A stretch of 64,000 nt of DNA from an uncultured Elusimicrobiales bacterium (GTDB taxonomy: Bacteria > Elusimicrobiota > Elusimicrobia > Elusimicrobiales > Elusimicrobiaceae). This document shows positions 1 through 9,437 of the stretch, one piece after another (the first letter of the stretch is position 1; each line of letters begins with the position of its first letter). The notes under the pieces were generated by a model. That model saw only the letters and a list, made by a program, of their open reading frames with translations. It had not been told where the DNA came from and searched no databases. The position numbers and the translations under genes are program-made. The stretch is from contig CAKUKI010000001.1 of assembly GCA_934662565.1 (NCBI GenBank), positions 186,001 through 250,000 of the forward strand, in the 5' to 3' direction.

Positions 1-118
1 CAATGCTTATCACGCGGTTATCTTTTACCAGTACCGCGCCTACGTTCAGCCGGCAACAGGTGGATTGGTCCGCCACCAGTTCCGCCATTTTAATAAATAA
101 TTTGTGTTTATTTTTCAT
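1..118 (-). CDS. dCMP/cytidine deaminase family protein (5' part only)
   Basis: Short partial gene running off the left edge. The 39 visible residues begin MKNKHKLFIKMAELVADQ and continue with STCCRLNVGAVLVKDNRV, which matches the start of deoxycytidylate deaminases of the ComEB/dCMP-deaminase family (R-x-x-V-G-A-V-x-V-K-D pattern just before the zinc-binding region). The zinc ligands lie outside the window, so activity cannot be judged. Its ATG is 11 bases after the stop of the DUF486 gene and has an AGGA Shine-Dalgarno, so the two genes probably share a transcript. Confidence 0.75.
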   Translation of the reverse strand, partial: MKNKHKLFIKMAELVADQSTCCRLNVGAVLVKDNRVISI

Positions 119-129
119 GGTAATTTATC

Positions 130-462
130 CTACCATTTTTTGAAGATAAAAAATACCGCCGCCACCAAGCATAAAAAGCCTGCTAGGTGGTTCCATTTGA
201 ATGTTTCCTTAAAATACAGGATAGAAAACCCCGTAAATACGCTTAACGTGATGACTTCCTGCATTACTTTTAATTGGGTGACGGTAAAATAACCGCTGCC
301 GATACGGTTGGCCGGTACTTGCAAGCAGTATTCAAAAAAAGCAATCCCCCAACTGGCTAAAATAACCAGCCAAAGGGCTTTATCTTTATGTTTTAAGTGG
401 CCGTACCAAGCAACCGTCATAAATAGGTTGGAGGCGGTGAGTAGTAAAATGGTTTTCCACAT
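130..462 (-). CDS. DUF486 family small membrane protein
   Basis: A 110-residue integral membrane protein with four hydrophobic segments, resembling the DUF486 family, which is related to the small multidrug/EamA-type transporters. Family-like features are the start with TASNLFMTVAWYGHLK, the central VPANRIGSG and the late LYFKETFKWNH segment. The substrate is unknown. There is no Shine-Dalgarno: a TATAAT box (469-474 on the reverse strand) stands exactly six bases before the ATG, so the mRNA is probably leaderless. It lies upstream of the dCMP-deaminase gene, probably co-transcribed. Confidence 0.75.
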   Translation of the reverse strand: MWKTILLLTASNLFMTVAWYGHLKHKDKALWLVILASWGIAFFEYCLQVPANRIGSGYFTVTQLKVMQEVITLSVFTGFSILYFKETFKWNHLAGFLCLVAAVFFIFKKW

Positions 463-609
463 ACTTATATTATAATAAAACAGGCTCCTGCCGCGTTTGA
501 AAAAATTTGCAATAAAAATGCGCCCCTTTGTGTTGTATAAATGCGGGCTTTTTTTAGGGCCCTAAAAACCACCGTTACGGGTGGCATAATTTATATAATA
601 ATAAAGACT

Positions 610-1974
610 ATGAATATTTTGAAAAACCTTTATTTATCCGGTCTTGTTTTAGCCGGCATTTGCGGAGGCGCGCAAGGGGCCGTTATTTCCCCCCTTCCGT
701 CGGCGGATACTTCCGCCCGTCCGCAAGCGGAGTTTCCGGCGGCAATGGGTGCGGACGGTAAAGAAATTACCGGCCTTGACGCAACGCTTACGCTAGAGCG
801 TTGTTTGGAAATTGCCATGGAAAACAACCCCTCCTTAATCAGCGCGCGGCTAAACGTGGCGGATGCGGCGGTAAGCGTCAGCTTGGCGAAAAGCAAATTT
901 TTGCCCACTGCCACGGCGGGCGCCCAGCAGGATTATAATGTGACCAAACTGCCGGGCCAGTCCCGTACGGACCACGGCTCCGCGTCTTCTTATGTGGAAG
1001 CCTCTTTAACCATCAGCGGCATTACGGATTTGGCGCGCAACGTCAAAACGGCTAATTTGGCGTTGGAACAGGCCAAATTGGCTTTGGAAAAGGCCGAACA
1101 GGAAGTAGCCAGTAATGTAAAAAGCAAATTTTACACGTTGCTTTCCGCCCAAAAAGCGGTGGAAATACGCACCAAGGCGCGCGATTTGTACCAAGACCAA
1201 TACAACCGCGCCCAAGCCTATTTTGAAAACGGCCTTCGCCCCAAAGTGGACGTGACCACCGCCGAAGTAAACTTAAATAACGAAGATTTAAGCCTTATTC
1301 GCGCCAAAAATTTGGTCAATACATCTTCGGCCAATTTGGCAAATGCTATGGGCGTGACGGCGGGCAAAACGCTGGTGTTGGATAACCAAATAGACGAAAC
1401 GCCGTTCCAAATTACGCTGGAAGAAGCCGTCCGCACGGCGTATGCCCAACGGCCGGACGTGTTGTCCTCCCAAACGGGGCTTAAAATCAGCCGCATTAAA
1501 CTTAATCAAGCCAAAGCGGGGTATTGGCCCACGTTTTCTTTTTCGGCCAGTTTCAGCAAAAGCGGCGACGACTTTTATTTGGATAACGAAAACACCAAAC
1601 TTTTAGCCGCGGTGGAATTGCCTTTATTTAATGCGTTTCAAACGTATAACGGGGTGAAACAGGCTAAAATTTCTTTAGCGGGAGCGTTAAACCAAGACCG
1701 CAGTTTAATGAATGATGTATTTTTACAGGTACAGAGCGCCTATTTGAAGTTGCAAGAAGCGGGCGACAGTGTGCCAATCGCCCAATTAAACGTGCAAAAA
1801 GCCAAGGAAAATTTAGATTTGGCCCAAGGCCGTTATAACGAAGGTATCGGCGATATTATTGAACTAAAAGATGCCGAAGTTTCTTATACGGATGCGGAAC
1901 TGAGCTACTTAACCGCCCGTTATGATTACGCTACCGCAGTAGCCGAACTTAAACAAGCAATGGGGACTAAATAG
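610..1974 (+). CDS. TolC family outer-membrane efflux protein
   Basis: Outer-membrane channel subunit of a tripartite efflux system. The protein (454 residues from the chosen start) has an N-terminal signal peptide and then the TolC/OEP duplicated helical architecture: the first half starts at TLERCLEIAMENNPSL and the second at TLEEAVRTAYAQRPDVLS, the usual internal pseudo-repeat. It ends with a long alpha-helical segment rich in LDLAQGRYNEGIGDIIEL-type OEP sequence. An upstream in-frame ATG at 541 exists, but the ATG at 610 puts the signal peptide at the N terminus and is preferred. Gene order tolC-like, HlyD/MacA-like, ATPase, permease with 0-1 base spacing shows one operon for export of a small molecule or peptide; the substrate is not visible from sequence. 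Confidence 0.9.
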   Translation: MNILKNLYLSGLVLAGICGGAQGAVISPLPSADTSARPQAEFPAAMGADGKEITGLDATLTLERCLEIAMENNPSLISARLNVADAAVSVSLAKSKFLPTATAGAQQDYNVTKLPGQSRTDHGSASSYVEASLTISGITDLARNVKTANLALEQAKLALEKAEQEVASNVKSKFYTLLSAQKAVEIRTKARDLYQDQYNRAQAYFENGLRPKVDVTTAEVNLNNEDLSLIRAKNLVNTSSANLANAMGVTAGKTLVLDNQIDETPFQITLEEAVRTAYAQRPDVLSSQTGLKISRIKLNQAKAGYWPTFSFSASFSKSGDDFYLDNENTKLLAAVELPLFNAFQTYNGVKQAKISLAGALNQDRSLMNDVFLQVQSAYLKLQEAGDSVPIAQLNVQKAKENLDLAQGRYNEGIGDIIELKDAEVSYTDAELSYLTARYDYATAVAELKQAMGTK

Positions 1975-1975
1975 T

Positions 1976-3232
1976 ATGAAAAAAATTCTTCACTTTCCGG
2001 TTGCGTGCTGGAAATGGTTTATGCAAAAAAATATTTTTATAAAGCTGCTTATCGTGGCGGTTTTAATAGGTGGCGGGTGGTTTGCGTGGAGCCGGCTGCA
2101 TAACCGCCATGCCATGCCGCACTACGCTTGGGAGCAAGTGGAAAAGGGCGATATTGCGGACGTGGTGGAAGCCTCCGGCCCGCTGGCGCCTATTACCACC
2201 ACGCAAGTAGGCGCGTTGGTATCCGGCGAAGTGTTAAAAATTTATGTGGATTACAATTCCCGCGTTAAAAAAGGCGATTTACTGGCGGAAATTGACCCCA
2301 CCCAAGTTCAGGCGGATTACGACCAAGCCAACGCCACGCTCTCTTCCGCTAAGGAAAGTTTGGAATCGGCCAAAATGTCTTATCATTTAGCCCAGTTAAA
2401 CCGCGACCGCTACAAAGATTTGTATGCCAAAAATTATGTGTCTAAATCCAGCTTGGAAGAATACGAACTGGCCTATGTAAATGCTAAAAGTTCGCTCAAC
2501 TCGGCCGAATCCGCCGTTATTCAGGCGCAAGCACGGTTAGATAGTGCGAAAAAGGATTTATCCAATACCAAAATTGTGGCGCCGTATGACGGCATTGTGC
2601 TGACGAAACTGGTAAGCGAAGGGCAATCCTTAACGTCCGGCTATTCCACGCCGGAAATGTTTACGTTGGCGCAGGACTTAACCAAAATGCAAATTGAGGC
2701 CAAAGTGTCCGAGGCGGATGTGGTAAAAATTTCCGCCGGTTTAGTGGCCGATTTTACGCTGGACGGATATCCGGACCAGACTTTCCACGGCACGGTGCGG
2801 CAGGTGCGCACGAATTATTCGTCTTCTTCGTCCTCTTCGTCGTCTAGTTATGGTTCGTCTTCGTCGTCTTCCACCACATATACCGTGGTGATTGATGTGG
2901 ACAATACGGCGGGAAAATTTATGCCCGGTATGACGGCCACTATCTCCATTAAAGCACAAGATAAAAAAGGCGTGCTTTTGGTACCTAACGAGGCTTTGCG
3001 GTTTTCCCCCTCGTTTAATGAGGAAAAATTCAAAGATACCGGCGTTTGGGTACTGGGTGAAGATCCTACGCAACAACCGCGCCGCGTAAGCGTAAAAATA
3101 GGGGTGATTGGCGACGAAAAGACGGAAGTTTCCGGCGAGCTGACGGAAAAAGACAAAGTAGCTATTTTTGAAGTAGGGGTACCCAGTACATCCAGCTGGT
3201 TTTCTAGGCCCCGCCCGCCCCGGAGGCGCTAA
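1976..3232 (+). CDS. HlyD/MacA-type periplasmic adaptor of an ABC efflux pump
   Basis: Membrane-fusion (adaptor) protein, 418 residues. It has one N-terminal transmembrane helix (about residues 18-38), a lipoyl-type half around GALVSGEVLKIYVDYNSRVKKG, a long coiled-coil hairpin (about 105-190), the second lipoyl half at VAPYDGIVLTKLVSEGQ, then beta-barrel and membrane-proximal domains. This is the MacA arrangement. An oddity is a serine run in the beta-barrel region (DNA 2816-2873), about 16 serines interrupted by YG, encoded by mixed TCN/AGT codons. It starts two bases after the tolC-like stop and its stop overlaps the ATPase start, so translational coupling is likely. Confidence 0.9.
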   Translation: MKKILHFPVACWKWFMQKNIFIKLLIVAVLIGGGWFAWSRLHNRHAMPHYAWEQVEKGDIADVVEASGPLAPITTTQVGALVSGEVLKIYVDYNSRVKKGDLLAEIDPTQVQADYDQANATLSSAKESLESAKMSYHLAQLNRDRYKDLYAKNYVSKSSLEEYELAYVNAKSSLNSAESAVIQAQARLDSAKKDLSNTKIVAPYDGIVLTKLVSEGQSLTSGYSTPEMFTLAQDLTKMQIEAKVSEADVVKISAGLVADFTLDGYPDQTFHGTVRQVRTNYSSSSSSSSSSYGSSSSSSTTYTVVIDVDNTAGKFMPGMTATISIKAQDKKGVLLVPNEALRFSPSFNEEKFKDTGVWVLGEDPTQQPRRVSVKIGVIGDEKTEVSGELTEKDKVAIFEVGVPSTSSWFSRPRPPRRR

Positions 3233-3915
3233 TGGCTCTGATTGATACCCGCAATTTATTTAAGATTTATAAACTGGGTGATGTGGAAGTTCGCGCGCTT
3301 AATGATGTAAGCGTAAGCGTGGAACGCGGCGAATTTGTGGCCGTCATGGGGCCCAGCGGCTCCGGCAAATCTACATTTATGAACATTTTGGGTTGTTTGG
3401 ATAAACCCACCAGCGGCACTTATCTGTTAGACGGAATAGACGTGACGGCGACGGAACTATCCAAATTAGCTGGGGTGCGCAACCGCAAAATTGGCTTTGT
3501 GTTCCAAGGGTTCAACCTGATTAAACGCACCACGGCGGTGGAAAATGTGGAACTGCCCATGATTTATAACCATACGCCCCTGCACTTGCGGCGCGAAAAA
3601 GCCCTAGCCGCCTTAAAAGCGGTGGGGTTGGCGGAGCGCGCGTTCCACTTGCCCAACCAACTTTCCGGCGGGCAGCAGCAGCGTGTGGCTATTGCGCGCT
3701 CTTTGGTGTGTGACGCGCCGATTATTTTTGCCGACGAGCCAACCGGAAACTTGGATACCAAAATGAGTATTGAGGTAATGGAGTTGTTTACCCGTCTTAA
3801 TAAAGAAATGGGCAAAACCATTATTTTAATTACGCACGAGCCGGACATTGCCGAATATGCCGGCCGCCTGATTAAGTTTAAGGACGGCCAAAAAATAAGT
3901 GACGAGAGGAAATAA
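3232..3915 (+). CDS. ABC transporter ATP-binding protein (MacB/LolD type)
   Basis: ATPase subunit, 227 residues, of the MacB/LolD/FtsE-type class. Walker A GPSGSGKS is at about residues 40-47, the Q-loop VFQGFNL follows, the signature is LSGGQQQRVAIAR, Walker B IIFADEPTGNLD, and the H-loop is ILITHEPD. All catalytic motifs are intact. In E. coli MacB the ATPase and permease are fused; here they are separate genes, as in many non-proteobacterial MacAB-like or YknYZ-like systems. ATG overlaps the previous stop (TAATG) and its own stop overlaps the permease start the same way, so expression of the operon is coupled. Confidence 0.93.
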   Translation: MALIDTRNLFKIYKLGDVEVRALNDVSVSVERGEFVAVMGPSGSGKSTFMNILGCLDKPTSGTYLLDGIDVTATELSKLAGVRNRKIGFVFQGFNLIKRTTAVENVELPMIYNHTPLHLRREKALAALKAVGLAERAFHLPNQLSGGQQQRVAIARSLVCDAPIIFADEPTGNLDTKMSIEVMELFTRLNKEMGKTIILITHEPDIAEYAGRLIKFKDGQKISDERK

Positions 3916-5144
3916 TGTTTGATACTTTTTATTCCATTTGCCGCCTTTCGCTAAAAGCCATCGCGGCCAATAAAATGCGCGCCGCGCTGACCAGTTTGGG
4001 TATTGTAATTGGCGTGGCGGCGGTAATTACCATGTTGGCGGTAGGCTCCGGCACGCAAAAAAGTATGGCGGAGCGGTTTTCCCGCTTTGGTACCAATATT
4101 TTGTATTTGCGCCAACCGTGGGATTTGGATTCTTCCATTACGTCCCCCAAAGATATTACCATAAAAGATGTGGAAGCTATCCGCCAAGTGCCGGGCGTGG
4201 CCAGCGCCGCGCCGTATATTAATGCCCGTTTTGAGGTTAAATACGGCTATACGTCTACTTCCCCGGATATTTTAGCCACGGATACGGATATTTTTAAGAC
4301 GTACGATTGGCAGTTGGACTCCGGCCGTCATTTTACAGAAAAAGAGGTTTCCTCTTATGCGCAAGTAATCGTACTGGGGGCCAGCACCGCCAAAACCATT
4401 TTTAATGATGTGGACCCCGTGGGCCGGACGGTAGTTCTAAGTGAAATCCCATTTAAGGTAGTAGGGGTTATGAAGAAAAGCGGCCAAGGCGGCATGGGGT
4501 TTGATATGGACGAAGGCGCCTTAATCCCCTATACCACCGGCAAAGTAAAAATGAAGACCGGCTGGAATAGCTCCAACCGCCGCGCATTGGACCGCGTGAT
4601 TATCCGCGTGCAGGATTTTAACACCATAGAAACCACTAAAAAAGGTATAGAAAACGCCGTGCGCAATACGCACCACATCCACCCGCTTGCCGAGGACGAC
4701 TTCCAACTGGACGATTTTGCTTCGTTTGTGGAAGAAGCCAAAAGTGCCAGCAAAACCATGAGCCTTTTACTGGGGGTCATTGGGGCGGTTTCCTTATTGG
4801 TGGGCGGCATTGGGGTTATGAACATTATGCTGGTGTCCGTCACGGAGCGCACGCGCGAAATCGGTATCCGCATGGCCATTGGGGCCACCAGTGCCGATAT
4901 CCGCTTGCAATTTTTGGCCGAGGCCGTCACGCTTTCTTGTATCGGCGGGCTGATAGGCGTGATACTGGGGGTGGGCATTACGTTGTTTGTGGCCGCTCAC
5001 TCCTCGTCTATCCCGGCGGAGTTAAGCGTGTGGTCCATTGTGCTTTCCGTGGGGTTTTCGGCCGCTACCGGGGTGTTTTTTGGGTATTACCCCGCGTATA
5101 AAGCCTCTAAACTTACCCCGATAGATGCTTTACGCTACGAATAA
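3915..5144 (+). CDS. ABC transporter permease (MacB/FtsX type)
   Basis: Permease subunit, 409 residues, with the MacB topology: one N-terminal transmembrane helix (SLGIVIGVAAVITMLAVG), a large periplasmic MacB_PCD-like domain (about residues 45-270), and three C-terminal helices. The conserved VGGIGVMNIMLVSVTERTRE segment followed by IGIRMAIGA is the coupling region of this family. It works with the preceding ATPase and the adaptor and TolC-like proteins to move a substrate from the periplasm out of the cell. It is the last gene of the four-gene operon; a terminator follows 20 bases after the stop. Confidence 0.93.
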   Translation: MFDTFYSICRLSLKAIAANKMRAALTSLGIVIGVAAVITMLAVGSGTQKSMAERFSRFGTNILYLRQPWDLDSSITSPKDITIKDVEAIRQVPGVASAAPYINARFEVKYGYTSTSPDILATDTDIFKTYDWQLDSGRHFTEKEVSSYAQVIVLGASTAKTIFNDVDPVGRTVVLSEIPFKVVGVMKKSGQGGMGFDMDEGALIPYTTGKVKMKTGWNSSNRRALDRVIIRVQDFNTIETTKKGIENAVRNTHHIHPLAEDDFQLDDFASFVEEAKSASKTMSLLLGVIGAVSLLVGGIGVMNIMLVSVTERTREIGIRMAIGATSADIRLQFLAEAVTLSCIGGLIGVILGVGITLFVAAHSSSIPAELSVWSIVLSVGFSAATGVFFGYYPAYKASKLTPIDALRYE

Positions 5145-5163
5145 AATTTCTGCCGACAAAATA

Positions 5164-5193
5164 ACCGGGTGCTTGTATAGGCCCGGTTTTTTT
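5164..5193 (+). terminator. Intrinsic terminator of the efflux operon
   Basis: ACCGGG (5164-5169) pairs with CCCGGT (5182-5187) and is followed by a T run to 5193. Confidence 0.85.
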
Positions 5194-5264
5194 ATGCCCT
5201 GTAAACAAGGGCGGCGGTTGGTGGTTTGGGCCGCTTGCTTGGGCAGTTCACTTTCGGATACATT

Positions 5265-5290
5265 AAAAACCCCCCGCTTGGGTGCGGGGG
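5265..5290 (-). terminator. Intrinsic terminator of the first giant gene
   Basis: On the reverse strand CCCCCGC pairs with GCGGGGG (5271-5277 with 5284-5290) and runs into TTTTT. It lies just after the stop of the 5309-9394 gene. Confidence 0.85.
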
Positions 5291-5308
5291 TTCGTGCGAG
5301 TAAGGTGT

Positions 5309-8300
5309 TTATTTTTTAGGGGCCGTCTGTTTGGCTTTTTTGGCGGCCGAGGATTCCAATTTGTAGAGCATTAAGAAGGACAACACCGTCATTACCAGCG
5401 GGGCCGCAATTAACGCGGCGGCCATGGCGGCGCGCTCCCCTAAAATGCCGTGCGTCAGCGCCCATTGGCCGGCATTGGCTAACCACAACGGCCCAAACGC
5501 GCAGGAAATGGCGGATGCAATAATTAAAGAGACTGTGCGCCCCTGTGTTTTGGGGTTTTTGGCGGCCGCACCAAATAAGAGCGTAAACAGGGTGGATATA
5601 GCTATTTCTGCCGCAAATAATCCCCCCGCAAATAAATAAGCGTTGCTTTGTGCAAACGGCAGTGCCGCGGCAATACCGGCCAGCGCCACCCCGCCGCCGA
5701 GTGTCATTTTATAGCGCGGGAATTTTTGCAACACCCACGGGGCAATCATCCGCCCGATTAAAAACGCACCGGCAAATTGCAGCATGGATAAAAAGTAGCG
5801 CGTGGTGTCGGAAATATCCATAGTGGGCAGTAAAAACATCAGCCCGTTGTGGATAGCCACTTCAATTACGTTTAAGAAGAACGCCGCCGGAATTAAGTAT
5901 TTGGCGGTGGAGTCTTCCTTAAACAAGCTGACGTAGCCGCTGTTTTTAATGCCTTTCCACGCGCCCGCCGCACTGCGGAGCGGATTTTTAAGGGCCGTTT
6001 TCAGGCGTGTGGAAACGCTTTTGCCCGCTTTGGTTTTGGGGGCGGCATCGCTTTTTATGTTGGGCAAGTTGGCCCAGCAGTATAACCCTAACCCCAAGGT
6101 TAAAATGGGCAGCGGCAATACAAACGCAAAGCTCCAGTCTAACCCCAATAATTCTTTAGAGGCCCACGGGAACAGATACGTCATAATGATACCGACGGAG
6201 CGGAAAATTTGCGTTTTGATGTTGTATTTTTCCAATTTGCCCAAACGCTCGTTTTCCGGCAGTTTGCTTAAATCAGGCGCTACGCGGCTTAAATGTTCCA
6301 ATACCGTTCCTACCGAGTTTTGAATTAAAATCATACCGGAACTGGCTAACGCAATAGAACCCAAAATGCGGGCAAAATGCGCTTGGGTGTCCACTTCGGG
6401 CATAAAGTGGCCGTTTAAGCCGCTGAACAAAACCCCGCTGGCAAGTCCGGCGATGTTTAATCCCAGCCCCAAACCTAACGTCTTTTTAGCGCCCAGTTTC
6501 GTTTGCAGTACATCACTCAACATGGCCCCTAAAAAGTACGGCAGATAGGTAGCTACGGTGACAAGGCTGTTGTCGTCCATATTCAGGCCCAAGCTCATAC
6601 CCAAATCCGTTAGTATGGGAGAGGCCACTTCCAACCCCATAATAAAAGAGGTGGCATACAACACATAACGGCTGGCTACGGCATTTTGCGGAAAGAGATT
6701 TTTAAGCCCTTTCCCCATTTTTTTAGCGGCATTTCCAAGGGCAAAAAGCGGGAGTCCGCTATATACATAGCCGTTATGGGTGGCGTTTGTGCGGCCTAAA
6801 AAGCTAAACCGCGCGGAAGGATACGCCAGTGCCGCAGCGGCCGTTTGCGTGGGCACGAGCGACGGCGCCAACGTGCCCAATGACGGCAGTTTGAACCAAG
6901 ACGGGCGGACCCCAAACGCGCTTTTCCCCCATTGGCCCAGCAGAAGCGGAGCCATTTTGCGCGGTTCCGGCGCGTTGATAGGCAAGCGGTAAACAGGCGC
7001 GGCCGTTTTGGACGGGGCCCACTTAAAAGTTTTAGCCGTTTGGGCGGTGGAGCGCGCCGCCGTATAGACGGTTTCCGTTTTGGCAAGGGTGGTTAGCGGC
7101 GTGACCCCCCGCACGGACATAGCCGCCTGCGGGGTGGAAAATTGGAGCAGTAAACTTAAATTCAGGGCGAAGGCTTTATCCCGCGCCAATTTTAAGAAGG
7201 TGGAGCCTTTGCCGAAAGTCCATTTGTCTATTTTGGCGTCCCACGCCCGTTGCCGCACGCGCGCGGCTTGGGCGGCTTGCTGTTCCAGTTGATACGCGCG
7301 GGTTTGTTTCCAAGCGGCATCTAATTGGGCTTTTTCGGCTACCTTTTGGATAAGCTCTTTATCCATTTGGCGGGAAATGGCGGCCTCTTTTTGCGCTTTG
7401 GCCTGTGCGGCGGCTTTGCGGGCGCGCGCTTTAATTTGTTTGGGCGTTAAGGCGGTTGCTCGGGCGGAGGTTGTCCGCGCGGAAACCCTTTGCGCCGGAG
7501 CCTTAAAATCAGCCGGTTGGGCATAGGTTTTGCCGTTTTTCAAGGCGGCGGCCGTTTTGGGGTTTTTTACAATTTTTACGGCGGGCGGCGGCAATACGCT
7601 TTTGATGTTTAAGGTGTTGCGTACACTGCCCAGCATTACTTCTTTGGCGGAGCGTACCCCATACGCTTGTATGCGCCCCAAACGCAGTATTCTGCCCGCG
7701 TTGGCGCTTACGGTTAAGCCGTTGGCGGCGGCTTGGGCGCGGGCCAAACGCAGTACGCGCACACCCGTTTTAATGCCTTGTGCGCCCATTTTTACGGCGG
7801 ATACCGCCAATTTGCCAATCGCGGCTACGGCTAATACCACGTCCGCCACTTGCCCAACGGTCACAGCGGCGCTTTTATACTGATAGGTTTTTAATGCTTG
7901 CGCGGTGGGGCGTGCATGTTTGACAAACCCGTTAAAAGTAGCTTTGGAGCCGCTTTTGCGGTACGCATCCACCAGTTTGTTATTGATGTAAAGTTGGGTA
8001 TAAGGGTCCAAATCGTCCTTGGCGCCATAGAATAAGCCGGCGGCAAAGTATCCGCTCTGGTTTACGCCCAGCTTTTTCATTTTGGCTTGTGCGTGGGCCC
8101 AGTTTTGGCGGGTGTCTACGCGGGTGGCACGCCCCGCTTTATTTAATTGGGTATACACTTGGCCACGCAGGTTGATTTTATATCCTCCGGCCAGTACCCC
8201 CGTGACAAACGGCTTAAATTTTACCGCCGGATTACCAAAGCGGTCATACCAAACGCAATCGTCCATAACGCTATCCAATACATAACGGGCGGCTTGGGCT

Positions 8301-9394
8301 TGCGCGCCGCTCCCAACGCGGGCGGTTTCGGCCAGATATTGCCCCAAATCTGTCCATACATTATATTGGTTGGCGTATTTGCCTTTTTTGTAAAAACTGT
8401 ATTCCAGACCGGTGGAAAAATCCCCCTCTAATTGGGTGGAAAATTTCACCCAATCCCCCACGCTGATAAAGGAAAAATCTTTACCGAACAGGCCGATATC
8501 CGGCAATTTGCGGGAAATTTCTACCAATTCCGCCGCCAAACGCCGGTGGGCGTTCATAGCCAGTAAACTTTGCGCGGAAACCATAATGACGGACGGCCCC
8601 ATCATGCCGTCGTGCGTTTGTTGTAAAAACGCGGCAATAGCGGCGGCATCCGCACTGTGGAATTTGCTGTCGTCCGCCCCCAAAACGCCCAGCGCATACA
8701 CGGCCGACAAAACCTGTTGGCATTTTTTGGCTTGCGCCGCAGCGGCGGTTTTATTGCCTAACTGTATTTTGATGGCTTGCAGGGTTCCCCCGCCTTGGCA
8801 TTGGCCGCCTTGGGTTTTGAGTATTTGGCGCAGTAAGGCTCCGGCCGCCTGTTTTTGGGCAGGTTCCACCGCACCCACGGCGGCAAAAGCGGGCAGAGCT
8901 TGGGTTAATAAATTTTGGTGTTTAGCCGGATTTTTTTGCGCCAGTTTTACGGCCGCGCGGGAGAGTGTTTTTAAGTAAGCGCGGGCGCGGCGTTCATTTT
9001 CTTGCTGGGTGGCTTTATAGGCGGGCGAGGCGGAAAGCACTTTCCAGCTATGGCGGATGTTTTTTTCCGCGCGCAGTTCTTCCACCGCTTTTTTAATGTA
9101 AGCGGCATTTTGCGGGTGGGTGGCCAGTGCCTCTTTTTCTACGGCGGAAAGCTCCTCTAAAAAGGTGGTTTTATAGGCTTGGTAGGCGTCATACGGTTGG
9201 GAAAGCGCCGCCGCAGTGCGCAAAATTTCGCCCGCAGATACGGTTTTTTGTTTGGCTTTCAGGTCGGCCTTTTCCAATGCGGTTTGAACGCGCGCCTGTT
9301 GGGCGCTTGCGCTTTGGGCGGCACCGGCTAACGCCGGAGTAAAAGAGCCGGATAATAAACAAACAGAAAGAACTAAAGAAAGTAATTTTTTCAT
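5309..9394 (-). CDS. Giant secreted-helical + MFS-type membrane protein, paralogue 1
   Basis: I recognise no named family for the full protein. It has 1361 residues from the ATG at 9394, which has an AGG Shine-Dalgarno; an in-frame GTG at 9409 is less likely. Order: signal peptide (MKKLLSLVLSVCLLSGSFTP, cleavage near ALA-G); about 550 residues of mostly helical, Ala/Lys/Gln-rich sequence; one hydrophobic stretch near VVLAVAAIGKLAVSAV; a low-complexity basic segment (about 630-720); then about 450 residues with 10-12 transmembrane helices and MFS-like loops (ASPILTDLG, GAMLSDVLQTKLGAKK as the loop 2-3 motif). It is clearly related to the 26745-31802 protein by layout and by shared segments. 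Possible roles are transport linked to a large periplasmic sensor or binding region; this is inference only. Confidence 0.75.
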   Translation of the reverse strand: MKKLLSLVLSVCLLSGSFTPALAGAAQSASAQQARVQTALEKADLKAKQKTVSAGEILRTAAALSQPYDAYQAYKTTFLEELSAVEKEALATHPQNAAYIKKAVEELRAEKNIRHSWKVLSASPAYKATQQENERRARAYLKTLSRAAVKLAQKNPAKHQNLLTQALPAFAAVGAVEPAQKQAAGALLRQILKTQGGQCQGGGTLQAIKIQLGNKTAAAAQAKKCQQVLSAVYALGVLGADDSKFHSADAAAIAAFLQQTHDGMMGPSVIMVSAQSLLAMNAHRRLAAELVEISRKLPDIGLFGKDFSFISVGDWVKFSTQLEGDFSTGLEYSFYKKGKYANQYNVWTDLGQYLAETARVGSGAQAQAARYVLDSVMDDCVWYDRFGNPAVKFKPFVTGVLAGGYKINLRGQVYTQLNKAGRATRVDTRQNWAHAQAKMKKLGVNQSGYFAAGLFYGAKDDLDPYTQLYINNKLVDAYRKSGSKATFNGFVKHARPTAQALKTYQYKSAAVTVGQVADVVLAVAAIGKLAVSAVKMGAQGIKTGVRVLRLARAQAAANGLTVSANAGRILRLGRIQAYGVRSAKEVMLGSVRNTLNIKSVLPPPAVKIVKNPKTAAALKNGKTYAQPADFKAPAQRVSARTTSARATALTPKQIKARARKAAAQAKAQKEAAISRQMDKELIQKVAEKAQLDAAWKQTRAYQLEQQAAQAARVRQRAWDAKIDKWTFGKGSTFLKLARDKAFALNLSLLLQFSTPQAAMSVRGVTPLTTLAKTETVYTAARSTAQTAKTFKWAPSKTAAPVYRLPINAPEPRKMAPLLLGQWGKSAFGVRPSWFKLPSLGTLAPSLVPTQTAAAALAYPSARFSFLGRTNATHNGYVYSGLPLFALGNAAKKMGKGLKNLFPQNAVASRYVLYATSFIMGLEVASPILTDLGMSLGLNMDDNSLVTVATYLPYFLGAMLSDVLQTKLGAKKTLGLGLGLNIAGLASGVLFSGLNGHFMPEVDTQAHFARILGSIALASSGMILIQNSVGTVLEHLSRVAPDLSKLPENERLGKLEKYNIKTQIFRSVGIIMTYLFPWASKELLGLDWSFAFVLPLPILTLGLGLYCWANLPNIKSDAAPKTKAGKSVSTRLKTALKNPLRSAAGAWKGIKNSGYVSLFKEDSTAKYLIPAAFFLNVIEVAIHNGLMFLLPTMDISDTTRYFLSMLQFAGAFLIGRMIAPWVLQKFPRYKMTLGGGVALAGIAAALPFAQSNAYLFAGGLFAAEIAISTLFTLLFGAAAKNPKTQGRTVSLIIASAISCAFGPLWLANAGQWALTHGILGERAAMAAALIAAPLVMTVLSFLMLYKLESSAAKKAKQTAPKK

Positions 9395-9437
9395 TAATAT
9401 ACCTGTCACTTAAAAAATAAAACCCCGCTTGCCTTTT

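Noticed and set aside
2741..3156. Reverse-strand ORFs opposite the efflux adaptor, rich in Arg or Asp/Glu
   Set aside because: They are shadows of the serine run and adaptor coding sequence.
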